From NCBI GenBank assembly GCA_964058845.1, contig CAXKVR010000943.1, forward strand, positions 31,355 through 95,354: DNA of 64,000 nt, in the 5' to 3' direction. Shown in pieces: positions 1-11,996 of the stretch; within the stretch, counting starts at the first letter, position 1; the number at the start of each line of letters is the position of its first letter. The notes under the pieces are model-generated. The model ran no database searches. It was not told the DNA's origin and saw nothing but the letters and a program-made list of their open reading frames with translations. The position numbers and the translations under genes are program-made. Origin of the DNA: Carex sylvatica (lineage: Eukaryota > Streptophyta > Magnoliopsida > Poales > Cyperaceae).

Positions 1-1158
1 ATGGTTGTTTCTGGCCAAAACAGAGCTGTTTCTGGCAATGCAGAAAAGTGCATTGTTAGGCCAAAGCCAAAAACAGGGTGTTCCAAGCCGAAACGCAATA
101 CATTCGCATATCCAGTACGCGCACCGATTCGTTCACATACCTAATACGCGCCCTGATCCCGTTTGCGTACCCAGTATGCAGTAAAAAATTTACGGCCGAA
201 TATGCATCCATATGTGCAGAATCGCATATTAGATCGAATATTGATTTTTTTATGCAATTATTGTTATAATCTGAAAATTTAAATTTATTTAATTAAACTA
301 ATAATTAAAATTTACAACTAATCAAAAAAGTTCTTTAGTTAAAATTAGCCAATGAAAATTTATTTATGTAATGTTGTTTATTAAATCGAATTAAAACTTA
401 CATTTAGTAAAATTAAATTTTTGCCAATAAAATTTACCTTACAAAGTTTTAATTCAAAATATAGTTATATAAGTTGTTAATTAATAAGGAGAATTAATTA
501 ACAACATAATATTTTATTCTATACTTACTTTAAGTACGACGAACTATCAGAATAATTAGATTAACAGATAAATAACGTATTTCGTCACATAAGTAAATAA
601 ATTAACATATGTAAACTTTAAATTTAAAGTTACAATTTCAAAATTAATAATCAATTAGTTTAATTAACAAACACACTTTTATTTGATAGATACGTATGTG
701 CAAACATATCTATCAAATAATATTCTATCAAATGTAAATTTTGTACTTTTAAAGTTCTATCTACTTTTGGCTCGATTTAGTATGTGCAAACGATCAAATA
801 ATATTCTTCAATTAAAGAATTAATAAATTAATACCCCTCGATCAAATTATTTTTCTAAGCTTCTTTTGTACTATTTTAGTTGCGAAGTAAGGTTTTTATT
901 TTACTTTACGCCCATATGTTTTATATTTAAAATTCAAGGAGATGATCCAAATCATTAAGTTTAACTTTTAAAATCACAAAAATAGTAAAAAAAAAATATA
1001 TTCTACAAGTTTAATATATAATAAATTTACTCAGCTATTTAACTTGACGGTTTGAATATAAAATTTTGAAATTTGACCTGTAAACATATATTTCGACCGA
1101 AGTGCTTACAAGAACATAGTAGCTGGACTTTCTCTCTACTTATACAAGCATATGATCG
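1..1158. other. AT-rich spacer, no gene seen
   Basis: I see no coding signal here. The first 200 bases are less AT-rich and contain repeated short words built on GCGTAC and CCAGTATGC, possibly an old LTR remnant. A short perfect hairpin lies at 680-719, with 12-bp arms (TATTTGATAGAT and its complement) around a 16-base loop. Confidence 0.5.
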
Positions 1159-1520
1159 AGGGCATATGCTTATAAGTCATTTTTGCATTTTTAAAGTGCA
1201 AAATAGTCGGTCTGAAGTGCGAAGTGCTCAATATGTTCTCCATATTAAAATGTGTTTGGAGATCAAAAATTTACAATTTTTTTGGTTATTTTGAACTATT
1301 TGTTTATAATTTTTCAAAATATTGTTTGAAAATAGTTTTTCATATTTTATTTACCATATTGAAACAATGTTTTGAAAAATTCTAAAAAAATTGTCAAATA
1401 TTTTCAAAATAAATGTAAAATTTGGTCTCCAAGCACATTTTAATATTGAGAACATATTGAGAAGTTCAGATCACTATTTGAATTTTGAAAACACAAAAAT
1501 AAATTATAAGCATATCCCTC
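1159..1520. repeat. Foldback MITE, family A copy 1
   Basis: The outer ends are inverted copies of GGGCATATGCTTATAA. Further in, the word TTGGAGATCAAA on the left faces TTTGGTCTCCAAGCAC on the right, both next to an ATATTAAAATGTG block. The whole element can fold on itself. Similar subterminal words occur in the elements at 8064, 27411 and about 55650. No clear target duplication was found. Confidence 0.6.
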
Positions 1521-2078
1521 TTTGAAATTAATGGCATGCCTGATTTATTTCAACGCTTTTGCAAGTAGAGTGTTTAATTTGCGTACAATCAAGATATCCA
1601 TTACACATCAAATTTTTTGAATGCACATAACAAAAAAATAAATAAATAAAATAACAACAATATTATTGAAAACAAATTTAAATTTCATTTTCACATTCTG
1701 CTATATATGATTTCTATTTTTTTTAAACATGAAATAAGAAGTAAATTTCTCAAATTATAATAATAAAAGAAATTGACTTTGAATTTGCAGACTCTTACAA
1801 TATGCCTTGTTGATTTTTTTTTCCCCTGAAGTTTTACCCAAAAAAAGAAAAAAAGGTTGAGATAAAATATATGTTCAAAGTCATGAATTAAAGGGAGCAT
1901 GATAAGCATAAAAATAGAAGAATGGAGGTATCCATTGAAAGGAAAATGGAGAGGATTAAGCATACTGATTTAACCATGAAACTTGGGAAATATGGTCACG
2001 GTTTGGGCTGAAGTAAGATAAATAAGTTTTGATTTAGGTGAGTTGATTAATTTGAGCTACTGAGAAGAGATGATGGAA

Positions 2079-2109
<31 letters not shown>

Positions 2110-2870
2110 GGCCTAACCTAAGGATAAATAAATAATTTCAAATGAAAATTGTTGCATAGCCCAAACCAAATTAATAGGCCCAGATGGAATAGTTATTCTT
2201 CTCCCAAACTTGGAAACTTATTCTAGCTAGGTAGGCTTATATATGTTATCACAGAGAGTAGAGACTCAAGGTCTTGATTTGTACAAGTTATTCACCATGG
2301 ATCAATGAATAAATTAAAGCCTTTACTCCTTGACTTGACTATTGCAATTTAATTAATTACTTCTTTCCTTCACTGTTTCTTGCTTCCATTTCTGTTTATT
2401 CGGTTCCCTCTTTTAACATAGGGGACTGTTTTTATTATATTATAAGAATCCGAGATGTGGAGAATAAGAAACAGATTGCTAAATACAACTTGAATAGTTG
2501 ATATAATTAATATGATCCCATGATTGTCAAAAAATAAATAAATATGGTAGAAGGCCTTGTTTACTGTTTCTAGGAATAAAAATATATAGGTGCTTATAAT
2601 ACTTTGACATATTTGCTTTCTTGTACCTCTTCGGCCGAGATTTGACATTTCTTCTGCATATCCCTTTTAATAAAATAAAACAAAAATATGTGAGCTTCGG
2701 CAATTTTTCTAATAAACTAAGTATTGCATCTCTTTACATTTCTGGTTTGCTATAAAACCCTTTTAGTCATAAAAACGTATGAAAATATCATATATAAAGA
2801 TGTTCTCTTTTCTTGATCCATTTAGCTCTTTTATAAAGCAATTAGGCAGAGAAGGTGTGAAGGTTGAGCT
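1521..2870. other. AT-rich spacer, no gene seen
   Basis: No convincing coding sequence. It includes an (AT)n microsatellite at about 2092-2109. The short open frames have no family resemblance and are rich in Phe, Ile and Lys, as expected from AT-rich noncoding DNA. Confidence 0.5.
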
Positions 2871-3060
2871 AGTGTATTGCAAACGGGCTGGTCCGGTCCG
2901 GTCCGGACTCGGCCGCTCCATGGTTCTGCACGGTCCACGGTTCCCACTGGTCTACAGTAAGGGCCGGGTCCGGCGGATCTGACTTGATCAAATGGTTGGC
3001 TCAAACCAGTGCTAGGACCATGGTCCGGTCCGTACGGGTCCACGGGTTTATTTTTTTTTA
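2871..3060. repeat. GGTCCG-rich segment, probable hAT-type remnant
   Basis: A GC-rich island begins with TATTGCAAACGGGC and is built of repeated GGTCCG words, with a partly inverted counterpart ending near 3045. A further GGTCCGGTCC block lies at about 3723. This resembles the ends of degenerate plant hAT elements, but no matching terminal repeat or target duplication was found, so the boundaries are uncertain. Confidence 0.35.
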
Positions 3061-3128
3061 TTCTTTAAAAAAAAAAAAAAAAAAAGGTTCAATTGTTAAA
3101 AAAATAAAAATAAAATTAGAACCATCAG

Positions 3129-3690
3129 ATTCAAAATTCAATTTAAAGAAAATTGCTATATGAATTTTTGTGTTCTTTATATCAAAATAAAGGTATGGAA
3201 GTCTAGAAATATAATATAATTTCTCTATACAAAAATATTATAGATTCATATAGTTTTAACGATTAATTGACAGAGGTCATATATCAGAAAAACTGAAATT
3301 TCAGTAAGTAGTCTCAGTTTTTTATCAAATTCAAAATTCAATTTAGAGAAAATTGCTACATGAATTTTTGTGTTCTTTATATCAAAGTAAATGTATGGAA
3401 GTCTGGTTTTCATATAATATAATTCTTATATACAAAATATTACAGATTGGTACAACTTTAATAATTAATTGACAGATGTCAGAAATCAGAAAAGCTGAAA
3501 TTTCAATGAGCAATTCTAATTTTTTACCAGATTCAAAATTCAATTTAGAGAAAATGATTACATGGATTTTTTTTGTTTTTTATATCATAATGAAGGTATG
3601 AAAGTTTAGTTTCCAGATAAAGTAATTTCTATATACAAAACTATTAGAGATTCGTACAATTTTAACGATTAATTGACAGAGGTCAGAATA
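3129..3690. repeat. Tandem repeat, about 3 x 200 bp
   Basis: Three head-to-tail copies each begin with ATTCAAAATTCAATTTA, at 3129, 3329 and 3531, and each ends near a GATTAATTGACAG block. The copies differ by scattered substitutions and small indels. The array lies between the two GGTCCG-rich blocks at 2871-3060 and about 3723, so it may be the interior of the same element. Confidence 0.8.
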
Positions 3691-3924
3691 GCTTTTAAAA
3701 TCCGAATTCTAGCCACGGGTTAGTCCGGTCCGGTTCTACATGGGTTAGTCAAAAGGTGTTGTTTCTAAAGCTTAATTAGGCTTTAAATGGGATCTGAAAA
3801 AAATTCAAATTGGTAAAAACCATCTAATTCCTCTTGAAAGTTAAGATAAGTCTACAAGAAGGACAAAATCAATTTATGACCATCTAATTCCTCTTGAGTC
3901 TTGAATGTGTGTACCTTGCAACTC

Positions 3925-4128
3925 TTATCCTCCTCCTTTACTCGATTCTGTTGGTCTTAGAGTAGTAGTATCTTCAAAAGATGCAATATTTCTCTTGCGC
4001 TTCTTCTTCAAAGAAGTATTTATTTTAGTATGAGGCCGCAGTTGAGTTGCCACCAAAGCTTTGAGAAAACAGATAAGCAATAACAAAGTAAAGGTAATTA
4101 AAAAGAAAAGCATAGAACAATCTGACAT
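3925..4128 (-). CDS. Hypothetical small protein with one membrane segment
   Basis: A 67-residue reading frame starts with a hydrophobic stretch (residues 6-21, FLITFTLLLLICFL core), followed by a basic patch KKKRKR near residue 44. This gives one probable transmembrane or signal-anchor helix with a basic tail. Upstream on the same strand is a GA/CT microsatellite of the kind common in plant 5' leaders. I do not recognise a family. It could be the first exon of an unrecognised gene or chance. Confidence 0.25.
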   Translation of the reverse strand: MSDCSMLFFLITFTLLLLICFLKALVATQLRPHTKINTSLKKKRKRNIASFEDTTTLRPTESSKGGG

Positions 4129-4136
4129 ACAGATGA

Positions 4137-5520
4137 GTAGAGGAAATCAGAAATGAGACTGAAATTGTTTCTAATAAGTAGAGAGATTCTAAGAAGAAAT
4201 CGTACTTTTGACAGCCGCAACGGTATCATCGAGAGAGACCGCTATGGCCAGATGAGTGTCGAGTGAGGTATCAATAAAAACCAGGACAAGACCTGACCTC
4301 ATCATCACTCATCACCGTTGGAGTTCTCTGCTAGAGAGAGAGAGAGAGAGAGGCAACGGTTGTTTTAGACCAGAAGGAGGCCGGGTTGAGTCTATGGTGA
4401 AATGTACACATAATAATAAGAGAGAAATGATTTCATTTAAAAATAAAAATGACAATTATGCCCTTAAAATATACATTAGCAATCAGGAGGCGGATCTACA
4501 CTTAGCTTAGCCCAGAAATGTTAAGCCATCCTGTGATTTTGAGAAAAATATGAATTTTTACATTATTTGCTCTGAATTTTTTAATGCTCCAAATTTTAAA
4601 CGCTCTCATTTTGTTATAGTAAAAGTTCTAATACATTTTGTTTTCAAAATTATGTGTCATATGTCGTCCTTTTTTATTACAAAACTTTTATATTTTATAA
4701 ATTTATTACGAAAAAAAATCTATCAAAAATACATGCATTTATTTTACTACAAACCTTAATTCATTATTAATCCAAGAATAAAATAAAAATAATATTGTTA
4801 CAATGTTAAAGAAGTTGCTAACCCAACCATTTAATTAACAATTATTATAAACCAATTACATCACTGTAAATTTAAAATAACGAACAATAGGCATAACAAT
4901 TCAATGCATCGCATATAGTTAGAATTAGTTATTCATTTAGGTTTACTCTCATTTTCTGAATCTTAATAGATTCATGGAGTTAAAAAAAATAATATATTCG
5001 TAGAAAGACCTCCTTTTTGGCACTGGATCAATTCCTTGGCATGGTTTGCTTTAATTGCCAAGGAGTTTATAACCTCAACTTTTTTTTTATTTTGGAAATC
5101 CTTGAATGCATTATATCCTGGGAGTTTATAACTTGAATGCATTACTTAATGATACAGAATTGAGATGAGTCTGATATGTGACCAAATTAAACCATGGCAA
5201 TTATGGCATTGAGCCAGTTCTCCAGAAAAGAAAAATAGAAGATGGAACGACTAAATTGCCTGGCTTCATTGATCCATATATGTGACCAGATTAAACCATG
5301 CTCAACATTAAAGATTGCAATTAGGGATTGAAAGGAAGAAGAAAATAGAAACTTAAAAAAAAAAAAAACATCAATCTTTATTACTATAGGACTTCAAATC
5401 TGTAGACTAATTAAAATCTTGATAATACATCAAACAACATGCATTGAAGCCATGAAACTAAAAATAGCATAGTAAAAATTCAAGCACCTAGAACAGACAT
5501 AAACTAAAGAAAAACACAAA
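4137..5520. other. Spacer with a GA microsatellite, no gene seen
   Basis: It contains (GA)n at about 4331-4351 and otherwise AT-rich sequence. The word ATATGTGACCAAATTAAACCATG and a near-copy occur at about 5175 and 5278, a short dispersed duplication. No coding sequence is supported. Confidence 0.45.
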
Positions 5521-6002
5521 TCAAACACACAGTACACTACCTGACATCCGTCTAATAGTAAAGCCAACATAATATGGAATTGTTCTATTAGGTATCCACA
5601 GATCAGCATGCATGAACCTTTTTGATGTAAACTTACGCGCTTGTTTCCTGGTAAGGACATGATAGCCCTGCCAGTTCACCCGTTTAGCTGTAGAAGCCCC
5701 AGGGCCACTATTGGCATATTCGGCAAAGTATATGGTACTTGGTGGTGGAGTTGTTTCATTCCATTTCAGAGGACTGATCAGCCTGCCTATAAATGACTCC
5801 ATAATTACAACACGAGCGCACTGCTTCCAGGGTCTTCCCAAGTAATTATCAGTCTTAATGGTGTCTTGGTAGCAGTCGAAACGACACTTGAAGAATGCAC
5901 TATAATTCCTTGTAATTTTGAAGGCCACAGCCTGTTCTCCAGCCGGTCCAGCAATGTTTGTAAATGCCATATTTTTGGCAGTGAAGTTGAGTGCGTCAAC
6001 CG
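5521..6002 (-). pseudogene. Pectinesterase 3' exon with catalytic segment deleted
   Basis: The translation matches the C-terminal half of plant pectin methylesterases, cell-wall enzymes that demethylate homogalacturonan. A consensus acceptor (TTCTGCAG) precedes the block. In order I see NIAGPAGEQAVAFK, then FDCYQDT (family form FDGYQDT), YLGRPWK, EYANSGPGA, KRVNW, and the C-terminal WIPNRTIPYYVG. Between QDT and YLGRPWK the family has about 75 more residues, including the catalytic DFIFG motif with an essential Asp. Here the two motifs are joined by only a few residues, so the catalytic Asp and the substrate-cleft strands are gone. A short nonhomologous tail follows the normal end. No upstream exon was recognised. 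I infer an inactive pseudogene fragment rather than a short functional enzyme. Confidence 0.8.
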
Positions 6003-6668
6003 CTGCAGAATTAATGAGCCACACATACACATAGATATGTCAAAAGAAATTCAGCCCAGTCAAACAAGATTTCAACATTTTTTTGTTTTACAAGCATGCA
6101 ATTATGTCTACAAAAGTATTCACCAGGCAACAATTCTAAATTTTATAGATATGACCTGTGAAAGTGCTTCCAGTTCATTTTTTTATTAATAAAAAGAACC
6201 ATTACCATCATAATTAATTAATTAATTAAGCTGTATTAGAGTTCTCACATATTTCTCATTTTGATCTAAGAAAAAAACTTCACAAGTACAGAACTAATTC
6301 TTTAGTAAATTAACATAGAGATATATCATAAGCAGCACAAGGAGATTAGCCTGGGGTTAATTTGTTTAAATCCTATGGCTTTCTTATGGTCATTCTTGAA
6401 ATTTGAGTGTAATTTGAAGGAGTTCCTACACAAATGCCCATAAAACTACAAACAAATAGAATTTTTTTCTTTCATTTTTCTCTGAAAAACTCTAGCAAGA
6501 AACTACCTTCCTACCTATATTGTAAATTACACAGTGATAAGATAGCATTTTTTGCTAAAAAAAACAAACCTCATCAGTTCACATAGCTTCCTACTAAACA
6601 TTATTAAATAGCTATAGTAGTGTAAATATTAAAGATCTTGTATGGTAGATATGAAAGAGTACTTACTC
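6003..6668. other. AT-rich spacer, no gene seen
   Basis: This lies between the pectinesterase and PPR remnants. Reading the minus strand I found no further pectinesterase exon and no continuation of the PPR frame. A short ATTA repeat is present at about 6210-6230. Confidence 0.45.
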
Positions 6669-7945
6669 TCATGTAGTAAACCCAGCCCAATTCTTAAAAG
6701 CAACAAGCGCCTCCATTTTCCGATAATTTTTCCTCCTCAATTTCGCCACAATCAACTTCTTGTGTTTCTCCATGAATGCCTGTCTGTGCCTCCATTTATC
6801 TACAAAAAATCTTTAATTCATTCGCCTTCTCCACCACTTGCATGGCAGCATCAAAAAACCATCCTTTAACTAATGCATACAAGAATGCATCAATCAAAGC
6901 ATGGTCGAATTCACCTCCATTTCTCCTCTACTCAGTCCATAGCATCAACACATTCAAATACTTCTCGGCCGAAGTGTACCCATTTAGCAGCGACAGGTAG
7001 GTTTGGCTGTTGCGTTCAAATCTCACTGAAACCATCCTTCGGTGCGTTCTCTTTGCATCCTCTAACCGGTCAATTTTGCAAAACGCATGTATGATTAAGT
7101 TCCAATCATTAGTTGTGATTTGAATTCTCGGGTTGTCTACTACTGAATCGAGAAACGATGCCATGAGTTCAGGCCGGTTGTTCTCGGAAAAACCGGTCAT
7201 AATGGTTAGGTAACTTGTTTTGAGGTCGGGTAATGTTGCCTCTCTCATCTCTCTAAAGAGAGAGAAAGCCGATTGAAAATATTGACAAGTCATGGAGGCA
7301 TCAATCAGGGCATCAAAGTCAGATGAGTCTAACTGGAGCCCGGCAACATTTATCTCTGCCACAAGCTGTGCAGCTTCAGCAGTTCTTTGTTCCTTACAAT
7401 AGGTTCTCAATATACAAGAGTAAACACCTAAACCAATAGAAGCTCCCTGTGCCGACATTTCATCAAGCATGTTGTGTGCCTTGTCTAAGTGACATAACTC
7501 TACACATGCATTCATTGGCCCATAACCAACTGAGCAATCTGGTACCATGCATTTACTAAAGGCCTCTAATTCTTGCGCTTGAATAATCAAAGAAGCTAAT
7601 TCTTTGGTTTTACCATTGTTTATAAAGCAATTAGCAATCTAAATGTAATTGTCTTGATTGAATATATTAGACTCATCCTCTCGATTTCACATACCCACTA
7701 ATCAAATTAGTGAAAAACACCATCTTATTTGAATACCGCAATGCATCCAGTAACTTGTGCAGTTCATCAATTCTTTGCTCATTCCCTGTTAAAGCATATA
7801 AATACGCCTCTTTACTCCAGGCAAAGAGACTTGATGGGGTGAGGTTGGCGAAGTGGGAAAATTGAAGGCTGGAGGAAGGAATAGAGAAATGGAGGCGATG
7901 GAGGTAAGAGGAAAGCGAGAGGAGAGGTGGCCCATTGGATTGCAA
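6669..7945 (-). pseudogene. PPR protein pseudogene (At1g69290-like)
   Basis: Pentatricopeptide-repeat proteins are RNA-binding helical-repeat proteins of plant organelles. The start at 7945 gives a Ser/Leu-rich targeting-like N-terminus followed by NLISGYVKSRG, then a TGA. Another frame continues with typical 35-residue motifs (YGPMNACVELCHLDKAHNML, YSCILRTYCKE, WNLIIHAFCKIDRLEDAKR, YLSLLNGYTSAEKY). It is interrupted by a TAG near 7638 and another at about 6925. A further shift near 6800 leads to the tail KLIVAKLRRKNYRKMEAL and AFKNWAG, then TGA at 6669. That tail is conserved in one PPR subgroup related to Arabidopsis At1g69290, from which I take the call. The total is much shorter than that group (about 650 residues), so internal repeats are also missing. 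No functional product is expected. Confidence 0.8.
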
Positions 7946-8063
7946 TAGGACACTGCGCTCTCTCTTTTCTATGGCCCATTGCTCATTACTTCGGCCCGCA
8001 CAAGGCCCACTGAATTTTTCACGTATACACTTTAAACATTTCAGAATTATATGTAAGGGGCTA

Positions 8064-8442
8064 AGAAGGGATCCAATTACAATATCTTACAACAATTTAG
8101 TTTTATTATTTTCAAAGTTCAAAAAGTCGATCCAAACTGTTAAACACGATCTCTATATTAAACTGTGCTTGGAGATCAAATTTTATATATATATAATTTT
8201 TTTACTATTTATTAAGTATTTTACAAATTTTATGTTTTTAGACAATTATGGTCCATTAAAGAATAGCAGTTTTGTAAAATACTTAATAAATAAAAAAAAA
8301 ATTATAAAATTTGATCTCCAAGTATATTTTTATATAGAGATCATGTTTGACGGTTTGGATCAACTATTTGGACTTTGGAAATCGCAAAATTGAATTGTTG
8401 TAAGATGTTTTAACTTTTAAATGTTGTAAATGGATCCCTTCT
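8064..8442. repeat. Foldback MITE, family A copy 2
   Basis: The terminal inverted repeats start AGAAGGGATCC on both sides. The arms continue through CTTACAACAATT and GATCCAAAC, and through CTTGGAGATCAAATTTTATA on the left, whose inverse is TTTGATCTCCAAG on the right. The two arms account for nearly the whole element. It lies 119 bases upstream of the PPR pseudogene start. No 9-bp target duplication was found. Confidence 0.75.
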
Positions 8443-10229
8443 CATTATATATTTATCTTATAAATTTGTAATATTATATTTACACTTCTGAATTTCATAA
8501 ACTAAGAAATTTATCTTATTTATTGTCTTTTATATTAAAATGAATAAATTCATGAGTTTTTAAAATTTTGAAGGGTAAATACAATATTATGAATTTTAAG
8601 AGAAGAAATACATAGCTTCAAGGTTTTTCAAGAGTATACATGAAATTTGTCCAAAGAAGACAAATAGTTAAACAAAAGATGATGGTTAGAAAGTAGAAAT
8701 ATAATGCAAATTAATTTGTCAAATGAATTAACCACATCTACCAAATTAATTTATGCTTTTGTTTGCCAATTACAATTACAATTACAATTATGTGCCACAT
8801 CTACCAACAAAACCATACAACTTCATGTTCTAATTAAGCAAGCGGTTGTTTGCAAATAACATCCATTTTATTGAAACCAAGAGTCAAACAAAATAAAATA
8901 TATTATATTGCCCTTAATTTTTTATACATTACTTGAATCACTTCATAACTAGTTTTCATAAACTTTTTTTATTTTTGGTAACTAATTTTAATTTAACTTG
9001 GTATGGAATAATCAGGTATTAATGACTAGATAATTAAAAGAGAGGCTTTGTAGATTAAGGAGTCGATGATTTTAATAATAAATAAACATTAAATAAAATA
9101 TGAGGATAATTTTAAATAAACTTCATATCTATTAAGTTTATCATCAATAATTTAGTAGCAGCATCAGTCGGCCCAGTATGTTGAAAATTTTGAGCCTTCA
9201 AATATACACACAATAGATAGATAAAAAAAAATTAGGGTCTCCACAGCATATTTTAGTCAATAATATAAAAAGTCCATTAAATTAGACCAGGTAGTAAAAT
9301 GCATATGCATGAATCTTTCATCCAGTTATTTTACTCATTAATTTACCTTGTTTGTCTCCTGAAAGGGGAGGTTTTAAAGCTTGTAAAAAAAATATATTAG
9401 GTTCGAAAAATGTAATTACGAGCTCGTGAACTGGTTCGTAACAATTATAAACTTAATTAGATTTCAGTATGGACCTCTAAAGTCAGTTCGAATCAGTTCA
9501 CTCGATAAATAAACGAGTTGATTATGAGCTGGACTCAGCTCGTTGCCACCTCGATCTACTCCTAACAGGGAGGTTTTAGAGCTAGTAAAATAACTAATAT
9601 TAGACTAAGCGAAATGTGATTGGATGTTTTATTTGAAAAATGAACATTTTGAAAATACTTGCTACTAGCAAATGCAACACAGTGTCTTTATTAATAAAAT
9701 ATGAAGGCTAAACTTAAGCTTGTACAATTTTTCTTCAATAAAAACAAAATTGCAACGCAGTTTGGGTGATAAACTTGTTTCAACTGCATGAAAAGTTGAT
9801 TGTGTCATGTATAATCCCCCTTATACAAGCAAAGTTATCATGATTAATGACAAGTTATACATGATATATATCTCTTATATAAAATGCTAGTCAACTATAT
9901 CTATAGCATTCATCATCTAATTATCACAGTTTGAAAAATCTTTTAATTTAAAATATAAAAATGTTAAACATATTGTATGAGTTTAAAAAATAAGAAATAA
10001 ATAAGAAATAATTAAGATATTGGAGAATAACCATTAATAATAAAATCACAAATAAATCAGAAATAAATTTGGAATACAAAATTGATTATTTAAACTCACT
10101 CAAATAATATCTTATTAAATCCGACAGTAGCATTATTTGAGTTATTAGTTTTGATTTCCATCTAACTATCAAATATTAATAAATTCCAAAAATACAAAAT
10201 TCAGAAATCTTGTTAACGCTTTTAATTAC
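8443..10229. other. Spacer with a decayed duplication, no gene seen
   Basis: AT-rich, with an (ATTACA)n-like stretch at about 8770. A GGGAGGTTTTA..AGCT block occurs at about 9366 and again at about 9570, bracketing a segment rich in GAGCTCG and GAACTGGTTCG words that resembles the interior of a decayed hAT-type MITE. No further kinesin exon was found on the minus strand. Confidence 0.45.
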
Positions 10230-10622
10230 CATTTAACCCTGAAATGGTGGAGGCTACAATATCTTTAATTCGAGCTTCATAGACCTCCTTTGTTTTGCAA
10301 TTCTCTCCAAATATTCCATTTGTTGCCAATACAAACATAATAAGTCAGAATCATTTCAGTTAATGTGATAAAAGAGAAATTGCAACAAAAAGGAGGAAAA
10401 GATTACTGAAATCCAAACTTTACAACTACACAAAAGAGAAATTGCAACAAAAAGAGGAAAAGATTAAACAAACTAGAGACAAAGAAGAGTTGAAACTCTA
10501 CCGAATTCGAATTTATGGGACTGATTGGAGAGAGAAATGGAGTTCCCGACGATTTGTAGAACCAACCTAAATTTCTCCGGCGGAAGAGGCCTCGCGCGCA
10601 TCGCAACATAGATAGTCTTCAT
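10230..10622 (-). pseudogene. KIN-7-type kinesin, first two exons only
   Basis: Kinesins of the KIN-7 (CENP-E-like) group are microtubule motors. A start at 10622 gives MKTIYVAMRARPLPPE, the first beta strand of the motor head, then GNSISLSNQSHKFEF, which in the family leads into DRIF. After an intron-like gap, the segment at about 10317-10230 reads GIFGENCKTKEVYEARIKDI and then ends with a GLNG-like turn and a consensus donor (ATG/GTAATT). The next family motif, the ATP-binding TVFAYGQTSSGKT, is not found in the 2.2 kb downstream before the PPR remnant. The upstream leader is CT-rich with AAACCCTA-type motifs, as in real plant promoters. The closest match from memory is KIN-7O. I infer a truncated copy; a very long intron cannot be fully excluded. 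Confidence 0.6.
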
Positions 10623-10978
10623 TTGCGGTGCATCTCCAGTTATTCAAGTAATCGCAACTATCAGAGATGAGGAAGAAGAGAGAGAGGTAGAGGAAATGGG
10701 AGGTAGCACAGTTAGCTAGAAAAAACCCTAAACTCTAGCACACAATCGATGTAAATGCATTCTAATATGATATTTTGCATAGCATAGTAGTTGATGTATA
10801 TGTTTGATTTAATTAGCACGTATAAATTAATACATAAATGAGATAATTTATGATGTTTACTGATTTATAATAATAAATAATAAATGTGATTTAAATTTTA
10901 TTAGAATAGCAACAAACACAAACTCAAACACACTGTGTAGTGTGTATGTGCATTTTATACAAAAATTATATTGCATGT

Positions 10979-11290
10979 GATGCATTTGTTTGATTTATAC
11001 TAAATTCATTTAGTCTATTTTAATATTATAAATGTGGCACATATTGATTAAAAAAATAAACGAAACTGCAGGTGATGCATTTGTTTGATTTATACTAAAT
11101 TCATTTTGTCTATATTCTAATATTATAGATGTGGCACATAATGATTGAAAAAATAAACGAAAAGACAAAAAGCACTAATGGATAAATTTTATAATAATCT
11201 AATACTATTCTGATATTAATTATAAATGTGGCATATATTGATTGAAAAATAAACGGAAAAGACAGAAAGCACTATAAAGTAATACATTTT
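10979..11290. repeat. Tandem repeat, about 94-bp unit, decayed
   Basis: TGATGCATTTGTTTGATTTA occurs at about 10979 and again at 11073. Each copy is followed by a TATTATAAATGTGGCACATA-like block and an AAATAAACGAAA block. A third, less complete copy starts near 11215 with ATAAATGTGGCATATATTG. The flanking sequence (10623-10978 and 11291-11996) is AT-rich with no gene seen. Confidence 0.6.
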
Positions 11291-11996
11291 ATTATAATCT
11301 TATACATAATAAATGTTACTTTTCAATTATGTTTAGATCATTTGTTTGATCAAAATTAATAAGAAAAATGAATAATCACAAAATCACCGCTAAAATATAT
11401 TGAGCCGTAATATTAATTATTATGCTAGTATTTTAAATTAATGTTATTCGTGTGTTCTTCAAATTAAGAATTATTTTTTCTGTGATAAAATTCTTATAGA
11501 GGAAGTTGAAGCGCATATATATATATATATTGGTATTCTAAATTAATTAATGTTGTTATTTGTAGCAATTTTTTGTTTATTAAGGCAAATGAAGATTCTT
11601 GATATATATTCACAACTGCAAATATTCTCCCTTCAGCTACAACTACGATGAGTTATTAATTTTGCTTAATTAATTAATAATTGCTAATTTCTAATGCATA
11701 TATGCACAAATAATTAATGCAATTAACCAGCAATTTGCATCATTTAATGGAAGTTCCTAAATCGCTAAAAATGCAATATTTGAATTATAGTAGTAAATAC
11801 AAATACAGATAGATATATAGAGCTAATTATACAATAAATATTTGAATTTACTAAATCAAAACATGCAATATACAGAGATAGGATTGCCTGCTATTTTATA
11901 TATTTAAAGCATGCTGAAGAGCTAATTATATATTTAAAGCTCACTTTTTGATACTTTTACTAGAGAAACATAGATATTTTGTTGAGACCGTTTAAG
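11291..11996. other. AT-rich spacer left of the MULE
   Basis: No coding sequence. It contains a (TA)n run at about 11514-11530 and ends exactly at the MULE terminal repeat. The last bases before the element (CCGTTTAAG) do not match the bases beyond the other end (TGAATCATG). Confidence 0.5.

Noticed and set aside
9361..9620. Target duplication around a hAT element
   Set aside because: The two GGGAGGTTTTA blocks are far longer than 8 bp and diverged, so they are a direct duplication of unknown origin, not a clean insertion mark.
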